Below are positions 1 through 6,432 of a DNA stretch of 22,333 nt, piece after piece; within the stretch, counting starts at the first letter, position 1, and every line of letters starts with the position of its first letter. This DNA comes from Candidatus Wildermuthbacteria bacterium RIFCSPHIGHO2_12_FULL_40_12. GTDB lineage: Bacteria > Patescibacteriota > Minisyncoccia > Minisyncoccales > 2-12-FULL-40-12. Position numbers and translations under genes: made by a program. The stretch spans positions 1 through 22,333 of the forward strand of contig MHUC01000026.1 of the NCBI GenBank assembly GCA_001823315.1. The letters run 5' to 3'. The notes under the pieces are model-generated. The model saw nothing but the letters and a program-made list of their open reading frames with translations. It made no database searches and had not been told where the DNA came from.

Positions 1-969
1 CAATCATCCACCGCCAATTATCATTCAACTATACACATTGGCCCATTTGTTGACGGAAAATCATTAAAAAAGGTACTAAGTTTATTAAGAAGGGTTTTTC
101 CTTATTACGTCGCACGAAAACATCCAAGTAAAGAATGTTCCTGGTGCCATATCGATTTATGCCCTGGGCCGAATCCAGACATCAAAGAATACAAGCAAGG
201 TCTGGATAAATTGGCCTTAGTACTTCAAGGAAAAAGATTTTCGGTCTTAAATAAGCTAAGAAAGGAAATGTTGCAAACGTCGAAAAAACAAGAATTTGAA
301 AGAGCAGGAAGAATCAAAGACCAAATTGCATCACTAGAGTGTATAATGGCTAATGCTAAAATTCTTGACCGAAAAAACGCTACAGAGGCAAATTGGCAAG
401 ATACAAAGAAAATAATGAAGAAATTGCTAAAGATGAAAAAAGGAATATCTCGCATTGAAGCATATGATATATCTAATATCCAGGGCAAAATGGCAACCGG
501 CTCAATGGTTGTATTTGTTGACGGAAAACCTGCCAAAAACCTTTATCGCAAGTTTCGCATCAAAATGAAAAATGCACCAAACGATACAGCGATGATAAAA
601 GAAGTACTGAACCGAAGGTTCAATCACCCGGAATGGGATTTACCGCAATTAATATTGATTGATGGAGGGATCGGGCAACTATCTGTTGCCCTCAAAGTCA
701 AAAGTCAAAATTCAAATCTCAAAACCTTAATTTGTGTAAGTTTAGCAAAGAAAAAAAATGAGCTTTTCATTGAGGGACGAAAACAACCGTTACTATTAAA
801 AAATCTACCGAGGCCTATTTTTAATCTTATTTTACAGCTACGAGACGAGGCGCATCGCTTTGCAATTACATACCATAAAAAACTAAGAGAGGTTGACCCC
901 GTTAGAATCCCGCGATGGCAATTGTTTCCACAGAGAACCTCAAGACGAAGTCGCCTTATCGGCTTTTAA
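1..969 (+). CDS. uvrC: UvrABC excinuclease subunit C, 3' part (5' end outside window)
   Basis: Nucleotide excision repair nuclease subunit that makes both incisions around a UvrA/UvrB-marked lesion. The frame is open from base 1, so the N-terminal GIY-YIG domain lies off the left edge; the first ATG inside (211) is internal. Visible in order: a cysteine-bearing linker (ECSWCHIDLCPG, about 136-174), the UVR motif that contacts UvrB (FERAGRIKDQIASLE, about 296-340), and the RNase H-like endonuclease domain with YDISNIQG, LILIDGGIGQL and RDEAHRFAITYHKKLRE, which carry the conserved aspartates. After KKLRE the family normally continues into a tandem helix-hairpin-helix DNA-binding domain. Here 26 unrelated, arginine-rich residues follow, encoded by an inverted-repeat element, and the gene stops. 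A 7-mer repeat array lies inside the endonuclease domain (692-725). The family call is secure; whether the shortened protein is active is unknown. Confidence 0.93.
   Translation, partial: QSSTANYHSTIHIGPFVDGKSLKKVLSLLRRVFPYYVARKHPSKECSWCHIDLCPGPNPDIKEYKQGLDKLALVLQGKRFSVLNKLRKEMLQTSKKQEFERAGRIKDQIASLECIMANAKILDRKNATEANWQDTKKIMKKLLKMKKGISRIEAYDISNIQGKMATGSMVVFVDGKPAKNLYRKFRIKMKNAPNDTAMIKEVLNRRFNHPEWDLPQLILIDGGIGQLSVALKVKSQNSNLKTLICVSLAKKKNELFIEGRKQPLLLKNLPRPIFNLILQLRDEAHRFAITYHKKLREVDPVRIPRWQLFPQRTSRRSRLIGF
692..725 (+). repeat. 7-mer tandem array (TCAAAAN) inside uvrC
   Basis: Five units start with TC at 692, 698, 705, 712 and 719. The first is 6 nt and the rest are 7 nt (TCAAAAG, TCAAAAT, TCAAATC, TCAAAAC). 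They encode the low-complexity stretch KVKSQNSNLKT between the LIDGG strand and the VSLAKKK segment of UvrC, where ordinary UvrC proteins have a helix of similar length. The reading frame stays open. The same repeat type recurs at 3802-3842. Confidence 0.7.
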
Positions 970-1013
970 TATATGAGTGCCAAATGTCCGTAGATGGACT
1001 CTAACGGGGTTGA
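893..1013. repeat. Imperfect palindrome (REP/MITE-like element) at the uvrC 3' end
   Basis: The arms are 893-910 and 996-1013. ACCCCGTTAGA (896-906) is perfectly complementary to TCTAACGGGGT (1000-1010), and the pairing extends outward with G-U wobbles and inward through TCC/GGA after one mismatch. Weaker pairing continues into the interior (for example 913-923 with 983-993). The element encodes the last 26 residues of UvrC and its stop, and ends where the -35 box of the next gene begins. No transposase or second copy is present in this window. A small non-autonomous element is an inference; it could also act as a transcript-end hairpin. Confidence 0.65.
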
Positions 1014-1038
1014 TTTAAAAACTAAGGCGTGATATTAT
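1010..1038 (+). promoter_or_regulatory. Promoter for the holin-family gene, leaderless geometry
   Basis: TTGATT (1010-1015), a 17-nt spacer, then TATTAT (1033-1038) preceded by TG one base away (1030-1031), an extended -10. Transcription should begin near 1044-1045, which is the ATG itself. The -35 box overlaps the right arm of the palindrome (893-1013). Predicted by motif and spacing only. Confidence 0.55.
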
Positions 1039-1043
1039 AGACA

Positions 1044-1421
1044 ATGATATTTAAGTTGGTTATCCAGTTGGCTATTGGAGTTTCAGGGCTCTGGTTAGCG
1101 GTAAAATTCGTACCCAATGTGGAATTTATTGGTCCAATCTGGCCCATTAGCGCCGAACTTAACTGGAACAACTTCTCTCAAACACTCTTGTTCGCAGGAA
1201 TATTCTTGGGGGTTCTTAACTTCTTCGTAAAGCCCGTACTGAACTTTATCTCTTTTCCTTTGCGCTTGATCACTTTCAATCTTTTCAGTTTTGTGATTAT
1301 AATGGGTTTAATATGGGCAGTTGATCTGATGTCTCCAGGATTAACTATCCAAGGCATATTGTCTCTTTTCTTAACTTCTTTGATTATTTTCACATTCTCC
1401 GCCGTTTTAACCCTTAAGTAA
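1044..1421 (+). CDS. Phage holin family 4 (PF04020-like) small membrane protein
   Basis: A 125-residue integral membrane protein with about four hydrophobic helices: residues 2-22, around 48-65, around 72-95 and 103-124. The central FVKPVLNFISFPLRLITFNLFSFVI pattern (quoted in part: NFFVKPVLNF, then FPLRLITFNL) is typical of the widespread mycobacterial-type 4-TM 'holin' family PF04020, which occurs in many non-phage chromosomes. Its cellular role is not established, and nothing here suggests a prophage. Length is normal for the family. There is no Shine-Dalgarno sequence; the ATG lies 5 nt after a promoter-like extended -10, so translation may be leaderless. secG follows 24 nt downstream on the same strand, so the two plus the next gene probably form an envelope-related transcript. 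Confidence 0.8.
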   Translation: MIFKLVIQLAIGVSGLWLAVKFVPNVEFIGPIWPISAELNWNNFSQTLLFAGIFLGVLNFFVKPVLNFISFPLRLITFNLFSFVIIMGLIWAVDLMSPGLTIQGILSLFLTSLIIFTFSAVLTLK

Positions 1422-1445
1422 AAATCTTTAAAGAATATACATAAT

Positions 1446-1664
1446 ATGGTTGCTTTTTTGCCTATCGCACAAGTTATTGTTTCAATGCTGTTGATAATCG
1501 CTATTTTGCTGCAACAAAGAGGAACGGCTTTGGGATCCGCTTTCGGAGGAGATGGCGGGAATTTTTATTCTACTCGCCGCGGCATCCAAGAAAAAATTTT
1601 CCAAGCCACGATAGGGCTCGGCATTTTCTTTTTGGCCTTAGCTATTCTAAACCTCGCTTTTTGA
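1446..1664 (+). CDS. secG: Preprotein translocase subunit SecG
   Basis: A 72-residue protein with the SecG layout: a first membrane helix (about 5-23), a short loop containing LLQQRGTALGSAFGG, and a second helix (about 52-71). The QQRG-GLGSAFGG-like loop is the family signature. SecG associates with SecYE in the plasma membrane and assists SecA-driven export. It is slightly shorter than the 75-110 residues usual in bacteria. The start at 1446 has no evident ribosome-binding site (AT-rich upstream). Its TGA stop lies one base before the ATG of the next gene, implying coupled translation with the solute-binding protein, itself a Sec substrate. Confidence 0.88.
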   Translation: MVAFLPIAQVIVSMLLIIAILLQQRGTALGSAFGGDGGNFYSTRRGIQEKIFQATIGLGIFFLALAILNLAF

Positions 1665-1665
1665 A

Positions 1666-3741
1666 ATGGGCATAATTCCTTCTATACCAAAGCTAACGAT
1701 GCCGACTGAATGGCCGTCAGTCGGACAATGGAGGCAGATTTTTAAAGTCCTTACCAAAAAGGAAAAACCTCTCTTTATCGCTTTATTGATTTTGCTGTTT
1801 GTCAGCGCTTTTTCTCTCGCGGTTAATTTTTACCTTAGAAATACAACGACGGTTGCGGCAAACGGAGGATCGTTTATTGAGGGAGTGGTGGGACACCCAA
1901 GATTCATCAATCCCATATATAGCGAGGTTTCGGACGTAGATAGGGACTTGGTTCAAATCATTTTCGCCGGACTGATGAAATACAACGAAGAAGGCGCTCT
2001 GACTCCGGATTTGGCAAAAGAATACAAAATTCTGGAAAACGGAAAGACCTTTGAAATCACTCTTAGAGAAAATCTTTTATGGCAGGACGGGAAAAAATTG
2101 ACGGCTGACGACGTCGTCTTCACCATTGAAACCATCCAAAACTCCGACTACAAAAGCCCTCTTAGGGCGTCCTGGGTAGGGATAGAAACAGAAAAAATAT
2201 CAGAATCGGTACTGCGTTTTAAATTAAGGAATCCTTCCGTTGTATTCTTGGAAAATCTAACCGTTAAAATCATACCATTGCACATTTGGGAAAAAATCCA
2301 ACCCGAACAATTCCCTTTATCCATCTACAATCTCAACCCCGTTGGGTCGGGACCGTATAAATTAGAAGACATAAAACAGGACCGTTCCGGATATATCAAG
2401 GCGATGGCGTTGGCGGAAAACGAGCATTATTTCGGCGAAAAGCCAAAAATCAAAAAGCTGACTTTTAATTTTTACGCGACGGAAACAGATCTTGTGAGAG
2501 CCGGGCGTAAAAAAGAGATTCAAGGATTTTCGTTATTAAAGATTGATGACCTAAAATTTTTTGGCGAAACGAAATTCACATCCCGTTCATTTCCATTATC
2601 AAGATACTTCGCGGTATTTTTTAATATTGAGAAGTCAGATATTCTTTCCAATAAAAACGCGCGGCAGGCGCTTAACTATGGCACCGACAAAGCAGAGATA
2701 ATCGAAAGAACGCTTAAGGGATACGGCAAAATTGTCATCTCGCCTGTCTTGCCGGAGTCCTACGGTTTGAAGAGTCCGGATATAATATACGAATTCGATC
2801 GGGAAAAAGCCAAAGAGGCATTAGACAAAGCCGGTTTTGTTGAAGTCGTCAAGGATTGCGCCGAAACTGACGAAAATGATACCGAATGCGGAAAAATCAT
2901 AAGAGAAAAAACGATTAAGAGAGAAACAATTTCGCAATTCAAAAACGATTTGAAGCTTGGCTCCCAGGGTATAGAAGTAAAAGAATTGCAAAGATGCTTG
3001 TCAATGCCGCCAGCCGGAGGCCCGGATATCTATCCTGAAGCAAAAATCACAGGAAGCTTCGATCAAAAAACGCAAGAAGCCGTCAACAGATTTCAGGAAA
3101 AATACGCTAAAGATATTTTAGAGCCAAGCGGGTTTGACGAAGGCACGGGAATGGTCAGTAAAGCAACGAGAGAAAAATTAAATGAGTTGTGCGATCTTTC
3201 CGCGCAAAAAACCATTCCCCTTAAAATTGCCTTAACCACAGTAAATCAGTCGCCCTTAATCGAAGTGGCTAATGCTTTGAAAGAACAATGGGCGACAATA
3301 GGAGTAGAATTGATCATTGAAGCATTAAGCGTTCAAGACATTGAAAAAAACATTATTAAAGACCGTAACTACGAAACGCTGCTTTTCGGAGAAGTTTTGT
3401 CAGAAACGCCAGATCCTTTGCCTTTCTGGCATTCTCTTCAGAAAAAAGACCCGGGATCCAATCTTTCCTTATATGAAAACAAAAAAACCGACGGGCTGCT
3501 TGAAGACATAAGGCAGTCGCTGGATCTTGAGGTCAGAACCGCCAAGCTGGAAGAATTTCAGAATCTGCTTCTCGAAGACGCGCCGGCGGTATTCCTTTAT
3601 AGCCAAGATTATATATATTTGACTTCAAAAAACATCAAGGGGATAACCGAAACGCTGATCGCCGATCCGTCGGAAAGATTTTCAGGGATAACTGACTGGT
3701 ATATAAAAACCTCTCGCCGCTTCGCTCCTCGAGAACCTTGA
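1666..3741 (+). CDS. Membrane-anchored family 5 solute-binding protein with inserted peptidoglycan-binding domain
   Basis: A 691-residue protein. A cytoplasmic N-terminus (1-34) precedes a single membrane helix (about 35-56) without a lipobox cysteine, so it is probably an uncleaved anchor. From about 70 it follows the SBP_bac_5 (peptide/nickel ABC binding protein) fold: GVVGHPRFINPIYSEVSDVD, LTPDLAKEY, LLWQDGKKLTADDVVFTIE, NPVGSGPYKL, NARQALNYGTDK. Between SBP halves (about 398-515) an insertion contains a PG_binding_1-like repeat, LGSQGIEVKELQRCL to GSFDQKTQEAVNRFQ to SKATREKLNELC, with four cysteines nearby (398, 408, 444, 509). The SBP domain resumes at LKIALTTVNQSPLIEVANALK and ends near 685. 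No permease or ATPase gene is adjacent. The ligand is unknown; oligopeptide or cell-wall peptide binding is an inference from the family and the insert. Confidence 0.88.
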   Translation: MGIIPSIPKLTMPTEWPSVGQWRQIFKVLTKKEKPLFIALLILLFVSAFSLAVNFYLRNTTTVAANGGSFIEGVVGHPRFINPIYSEVSDVDRDLVQIIFAGLMKYNEEGALTPDLAKEYKILENGKTFEITLRENLLWQDGKKLTADDVVFTIETIQNSDYKSPLRASWVGIETEKISESVLRFKLRNPSVVFLENLTVKIIPLHIWEKIQPEQFPLSIYNLNPVGSGPYKLEDIKQDRSGYIKAMALAENEHYFGEKPKIKKLTFNFYATETDLVRAGRKKEIQGFSLLKIDDLKFFGETKFTSRSFPLSRYFAVFFNIEKSDILSNKNARQALNYGTDKAEIIERTLKGYGKIVISPVLPESYGLKSPDIIYEFDREKAKEALDKAGFVEVVKDCAETDENDTECGKIIREKTIKRETISQFKNDLKLGSQGIEVKELQRCLSMPPAGGPDIYPEAKITGSFDQKTQEAVNRFQEKYAKDILEPSGFDEGTGMVSKATREKLNELCDLSAQKTIPLKIALTTVNQSPLIEVANALKEQWATIGVELIIEALSVQDIEKNIIKDRNYETLLFGEVLSETPDPLPFWHSLQKKDPGSNLSLYENKKTDGLLEDIRQSLDLEVRTAKLEEFQNLLLEDAPAVFLYSQDYIYLTSKNIKGITETLIADPSERFSGITDWYIKTSRRFAPREP

Positions 3742-3787
3742 TGCGCTAATGTAAAACATATATCCTTGAATTCAAAACTAAAAGGGC

Positions 3788-4408
3788 ATGGAAATAAAAA
3801 CTCAAAACTCAAGAGTCAAAAGTCAAAACTATAAGTCAAAATTAAAAAATCCCGCGATTCGCTCCTTGAATCAGGTGAAAGAAGTTCTTTATGATCAAAA
3901 TTGGGCCAAAAAGGCACTCAATCTTCCTCTTTACTATATGTATCGGGGAATCAAAAGAAAAAACGGCCTTAGATACGACATCACGATAATTCCTCCGAAA
4001 ATGCTTGGAAAAGAGTTTGTTAAAACCAAAGGGCACGAACATAAAAATCATTTCCCAGAACTCTACATGGTACTGGAAGGTAAAGCGTTGTATTTGATGC
4101 AGAAACGCGACAAAAAAGGCGCGGTTCTGGACGTTTTCGCTGTTAAAGCTAAAAATGGAGAATCGATTATTGTGCCCGAAGGATATGGCCACATAACTAT
4201 TAACCCTGGCTTCAAGAATCTTGTTGCGGCGAATTGGGCAAACGATAAATGTCTTAGCGATTATGGTTTCTTTGAAAGAAAAAACGGGGCTTGTTACTAC
4301 TATACAAGATCGGGCTGGGTTAAAAACAAAAATTACAAAAAAGTTCCAAAGCTTCGTTTTGAAAAACCTTTAAAAAGAGCGCCGCGAAACTTAGATTTCC
4401 TAAAATAG
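3788..4408 (+). CDS. pgi: Cupin-type (archaeal-type) glucose-6-phosphate isomerase
   Basis: Interconverts glucose 6-phosphate and fructose 6-phosphate using a divalent metal. This is the PF06560 cupin family, unrelated to the usual SIS-domain Pgi. Metal-ligand motifs are visible: TKGHEH (His83, His85), PELY (Glu91) and PEGYGHITINPG (His135), with a typical VLYDQNWAKKA lead-in and about 206 residues in total. The first roughly 22 residues (IKTQNSRVKSQNYKSKLK) are low-complexity and encoded by a 7-mer repeat array, so this N-terminus is probably an accretion onto a domain beginning near residue 25. No other ATG lies between 3788 and the domain. A weak AAGGG precedes the start. It pairs logically with the hexose-phosphate mutase at 7427-8854. 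Confidence 0.88.
   Translation: MEIKTQNSRVKSQNYKSKLKNPAIRSLNQVKEVLYDQNWAKKALNLPLYYMYRGIKRKNGLRYDITIIPPKMLGKEFVKTKGHEHKNHFPELYMVLEGKALYLMQKRDKKGAVLDVFAVKAKNGESIIVPEGYGHITINPGFKNLVAANWANDKCLSDYGFFERKNGACYYYTRSGWVKNKNYKKVPKLRFEKPLKRAPRNLDFLK
3802..3842 (+). repeat. 7-mer tandem array (TCAAAAN) at the 5' end of pgi
   Basis: Units TCAAAAC (3802), TCAAGAG (3809), TCAAAAG (3816), TCAAAAC (3823), a 6-nt degenerate unit TATAAG (3830) and TCAAAAT (3836). The array is translated as the first residues of the isomerase. Related A-rich 7-mers (TTCAAAA, CTAAAAG) may extend it upstream from about 3770. Confidence 0.7.
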
Positions 4409-4419
4409 GTCTGTCCCCG

Positions 4420-4425
4420 TATAAT
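4420..4425 (+). promoter_or_regulatory. TATAAT -10 box upstream of the structured leader and tRNA-Leu
   Basis: A perfect TATAAT. The predicted transcription start (about 4432) coincides with the 5' edge of the foldable region beginning at 4430. The -35 region is poor (TTCCTA at 4397-4402 with 17-nt spacing). Likely drives the candidate RNA and/or tRNA-Leu. Confidence 0.45.
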
Positions 4426-4429
4426 ATAT

Positions 4430-4550
4430 CTTCGTGGCGGGGAACCCCGAACGACCGATCCGAGCTTGGCGGTATGGAACGAAGCTGAAACATCTGCCTT
4501 GTTGAAAACGTCGTGGTGGCAGAATTGACAGACCTGCCCGCCTATATGCC
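4430..4550 (+). ncRNA. Candidate structured RNA or leader upstream of tRNA-Leu
   Basis: No credible protein on either strand. Complementary segments suggest a defined fold: an outer stem CTTCGT (4430-4435) with ACGAAG (4479-4484) enclosing two hairpins, GGGGAACCCC (4439-4448) and ACCGATCC-loop-GGCGGT (4454-4473). A second stem follows, TCTGCC (4493-4498) with GGCAGA (4518-4523). A TATAAT box sits just upstream. I compared it by eye with 5S rRNA, SRP RNA and tmRNA and could not make it fit any of them. It may be a small RNA, a processed tRNA leader, or simply a repeat. No Rho-independent end is seen before the tRNA. Confidence 0.35.
4516..4537 (+). pseudogene. tRNA-Leu D-arm-like fragment
   Basis: The 22 bases from 4516 match bases 4560-4581 of the intact tRNA-Leu at 17 positions. 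They cover the end of the acceptor stem and the D arm (GTGGCAGAATTGACAGAC against GTGGCGGAACTGGCAGAC), offset by 44 nt. No anticodon arm, T arm or 3' acceptor follows, so this is a relic or partial duplication rather than a functional tRNA. Confidence 0.45.
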
Positions 4551-4553
4551 TGC

Positions 4554-4635
4554 GCCGGAGTGGCGGAACTGGCAGACGCGCACGGTTCAGGGCCGTGTAT
4601 CGTAAGATGTGAGGGTTCGACTCCCTCCTCCGGCA
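4554..4635 (+). tRNA. tRNA-Leu (anticodon CAG)
   Basis: An 82-nt class II tRNA reading CUG. The acceptor stem GCCGGAG (4554-4560) pairs perfectly with CTCCGGC (4628-4634), followed by discriminator A (4635). The D arm contains GGCGGAACTGGCAGAC. The anticodon stem CACGG/CCGTG encloses loop TTCAGGG, giving anticodon CAG. A long variable arm typical of Leu follows. The T arm is GAGGG-TTCGACT-CCCTC. CCA is not encoded (the next bases are CAA), so the tail must be added enzymatically. RNase J begins 21 nt downstream. Confidence 0.95.
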
Positions 4636-4656
4636 CAAATTTAAATATTAATTATT

Positions 4657-6354
4657 ATGACAACTAAATCCAACATCAAAAGACAAGAACTTAAAATAAT
4701 ACCTCTTGGAGGCCAGGAAGAAGTCGGGCGCAATATGACAGTTTTTGAATACGACGACGACATCGTTATCTTAGACATGGGACTTCAATTCCCCGAAGAA
4801 GATATGCCGGGAATTGATTATATTATTCCCGATATTCATTATCTTGAGAATAAAAAGAAAAACATCCGAGGCGTGATTTTTTCTCACGGCCACCTTGACC
4901 ATATCGGCGCTGCCGCTCATCTCCTACCTAGACTCGGCTGGCCACCGGTTTATGGCGGTAAAATGACTTTATTATTGCTAAAAAAACGACTTGAAGAATA
5001 TAAATTAGAACGATACTTAAAAACCCACGAAATTAAATCATTTAAGGACGAAATTAAGCTAGGTAACCATTTTAAGGTAGGCTTTTTTAAGGTAGCCCAT
5101 AGCGTTATGGACGCTATTGGTATAATCTTACAGACCCCAAAAGGCAACATCATCCATCCTGGCGATTGGCGCTACAACTTAAATCCGGTAAAAGACCAAC
5201 CAACCGATTTTTCTTATTTGTCCCGCTGGAATACAAAAGAACAGCCGTCCGTCTTGATGATGGAAGCGCTTGGTTCAACTAAAAGCGGGCACCAATTATC
5301 CGAGTCCGAAGTCAATAAAAACATAAGAAAAATTATAGAAGCGGCGCCCGGCCGGATTATTATCGCCACCTTTGCCTCAATGATTGAGCGGGTAGCCCAA
5401 ATAGTAACCATCGCCGAAGAACTTGGGAAAAAAGTAGCGATGGACGGTTATTCAATGAAAACCAATATTGAAATCGCCAAAAAAATCGGCTATGTGAAAT
5501 TCAGTCAAAACGTCATAATCGATGTTAAAGATATACGTAATTACCCGCCCAATAAGATCGTTCTTATAGTTACCGGCGCTCAAGGCGAAGACCGAGCGGC
5601 TTTAATGCGCATCTCTAATGGCGAACACCGTCACATCAAGGTTGAAAAATCCGACACCATTGTTTTCTCGTCATCGGTCATTCCTGGAAACGAACGCACC
5701 ATTCAACGCTTAAAAGACACTCTTTATCGACAGGCCGCTAACGTGATTCACAAAGAAATAATGGACGTGCATAGTGGCGGTCACGCCTTCATTGAAGATA
5801 TAAAACTTTTAATCAGGCAGGTTAAACCAAAGTATCTTCTGCCGGTCTACGCCAACTATTATATGCTTTACGAGGCCTGTAAAGTGGCCGAGTCAATCGG
5901 TTTCCCCAAGAAAAACATGTTTATTCTTGACAATGGCAACGTCGGCGTTTTAGACGATTACGGATTTGATATTAAAAAAGAAAAAATTCCTATCCAGTAT
6001 GTCTTTGTTGACGGTTTTGGTGTCGGGGACGTTGGCGAAGTAGTTATTCGAGACCGCCAGGTCTTGTCCAAGCACGGAATGTTTGTTATCGTTGTGGTAA
6101 TAGATAAAAAAAGCGGTAAAGTAAAGAATTCGCCAGACATAATATCGAGAGGATTCGTGTATCTTAAAGAATCAAAAGAATTATTAGCGCAAACCAGGAG
6201 AAAAGTTATTGAAATTATCGACAAGGCAACGGGGTCTGAAGGAGCAACAAATTGGGTTTATGTTAAAGACGAAATCAAGAATAAAATTGGAGAATTTTTA
6301 TATCGTAAGACCCAACGAAAACCAATGGTTCTGCCTGTTTTGATAGAGGTATAG
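4657..6354 (+). CDS. rnj: Ribonuclease J (metallo-beta-lactamase/beta-CASP RNase)
   Basis: An endo- and 5'-3' exoribonuclease for RNA decay and processing in the cytoplasm; 565 residues, the usual length. The metallo-beta-lactamase core shows HGHLDH (77-82), VAHS (His148) and HPGD (Asp170). The beta-CASP domain follows, then VHSGGHA (His372, His376), LLPVYAN (396-400) and a C-terminal RNase J domain ending QRKPMVLPVLIEV. Two differences from the Bacillus/Thermus enzymes stand out. The usual PVHGE motif, whose histidine is a metal ligand, reads PVYAN, with Tyr398 at the expected His. The usual DSTN-like motif reads ALGSTKSG. The ATG follows tRNA-Leu by 21 nt with no Shine-Dalgarno; a TATTAA (4646-4651) lies 5 nt upstream, so it may be leaderless or released from the tRNA transcript. 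Confidence 0.93.
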   Translation: MTTKSNIKRQELKIIPLGGQEEVGRNMTVFEYDDDIVILDMGLQFPEEDMPGIDYIIPDIHYLENKKKNIRGVIFSHGHLDHIGAAAHLLPRLGWPPVYGGKMTLLLLKKRLEEYKLERYLKTHEIKSFKDEIKLGNHFKVGFFKVAHSVMDAIGIILQTPKGNIIHPGDWRYNLNPVKDQPTDFSYLSRWNTKEQPSVLMMEALGSTKSGHQLSESEVNKNIRKIIEAAPGRIIIATFASMIERVAQIVTIAEELGKKVAMDGYSMKTNIEIAKKIGYVKFSQNVIIDVKDIRNYPPNKIVLIVTGAQGEDRAALMRISNGEHRHIKVEKSDTIVFSSSVIPGNERTIQRLKDTLYRQAANVIHKEIMDVHSGGHAFIEDIKLLIRQVKPKYLLPVYANYYMLYEACKVAESIGFPKKNMFILDNGNVGVLDDYGFDIKKEKIPIQYVFVDGFGVGDVGEVVIRDRQVLSKHGMFVIVVVIDKKSGKVKNSPDIISRGFVYLKESKELLAQTRRKVIEIIDKATGSEGATNWVYVKDEIKNKIGEFLYRKTQRKPMVLPVLIEV

Positions 6355-6396
6355 TAATCTAAAAAAAAGCGAAAAAGGAAAAACTAAATTACATAA

Positions 6397-6431
6397 TTTT
6401 AAGTTTTGCATTTTAAGTTTTTAGTTTGAAG
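6397..6431 (+). repeat. 7-mer tandem array (TTTTAAG type) before trpS
   Basis: Five consecutive 7-mers: TTTTAAG, TTTTGCA, TTTTAAG, TTTTTAG, TTTGAAG. The array ends 1 nt before the trpS ATG. On the minus strand the units read CTTAAAA, the same A-rich style as the TCAAAAN arrays. It occupies the whole region where a ribosome-binding site would be expected; only the last unit offers a weak GAAG. Confidence 0.65.
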
Positions 6432-6432
6432 C

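Noticed and set aside
692..725. CRISPR-like array
   Set aside because: Units are 7 nt without spacers, and no cas genes are present.
1044..1421. Prophage lysis gene, suggested by the 'holin' family name
   Set aside because: PF04020 proteins are common in non-phage chromosomes, and no other phage gene is present.
4430..4550. 5S rRNA, SRP RNA or tmRNA
   Set aside because: Short matches exist (GAAC..GAAG..TGAAAC resembling 5S; CAAGGCAGATG on the minus strand resembling SRP RNA), but the diagnostic cores and closing stems are missing.
4333..4638. Two overlapping minus-strand reading frames (4333-4638 and 4400-4636) with tempting sequences such as GVEPSHLTIHGPEP
   Set aside because: They are antisense to tRNA-Leu and the structured leader; such ORFs are a familiar artefact of reading through tRNA genes, and the frames lack family resemblance.
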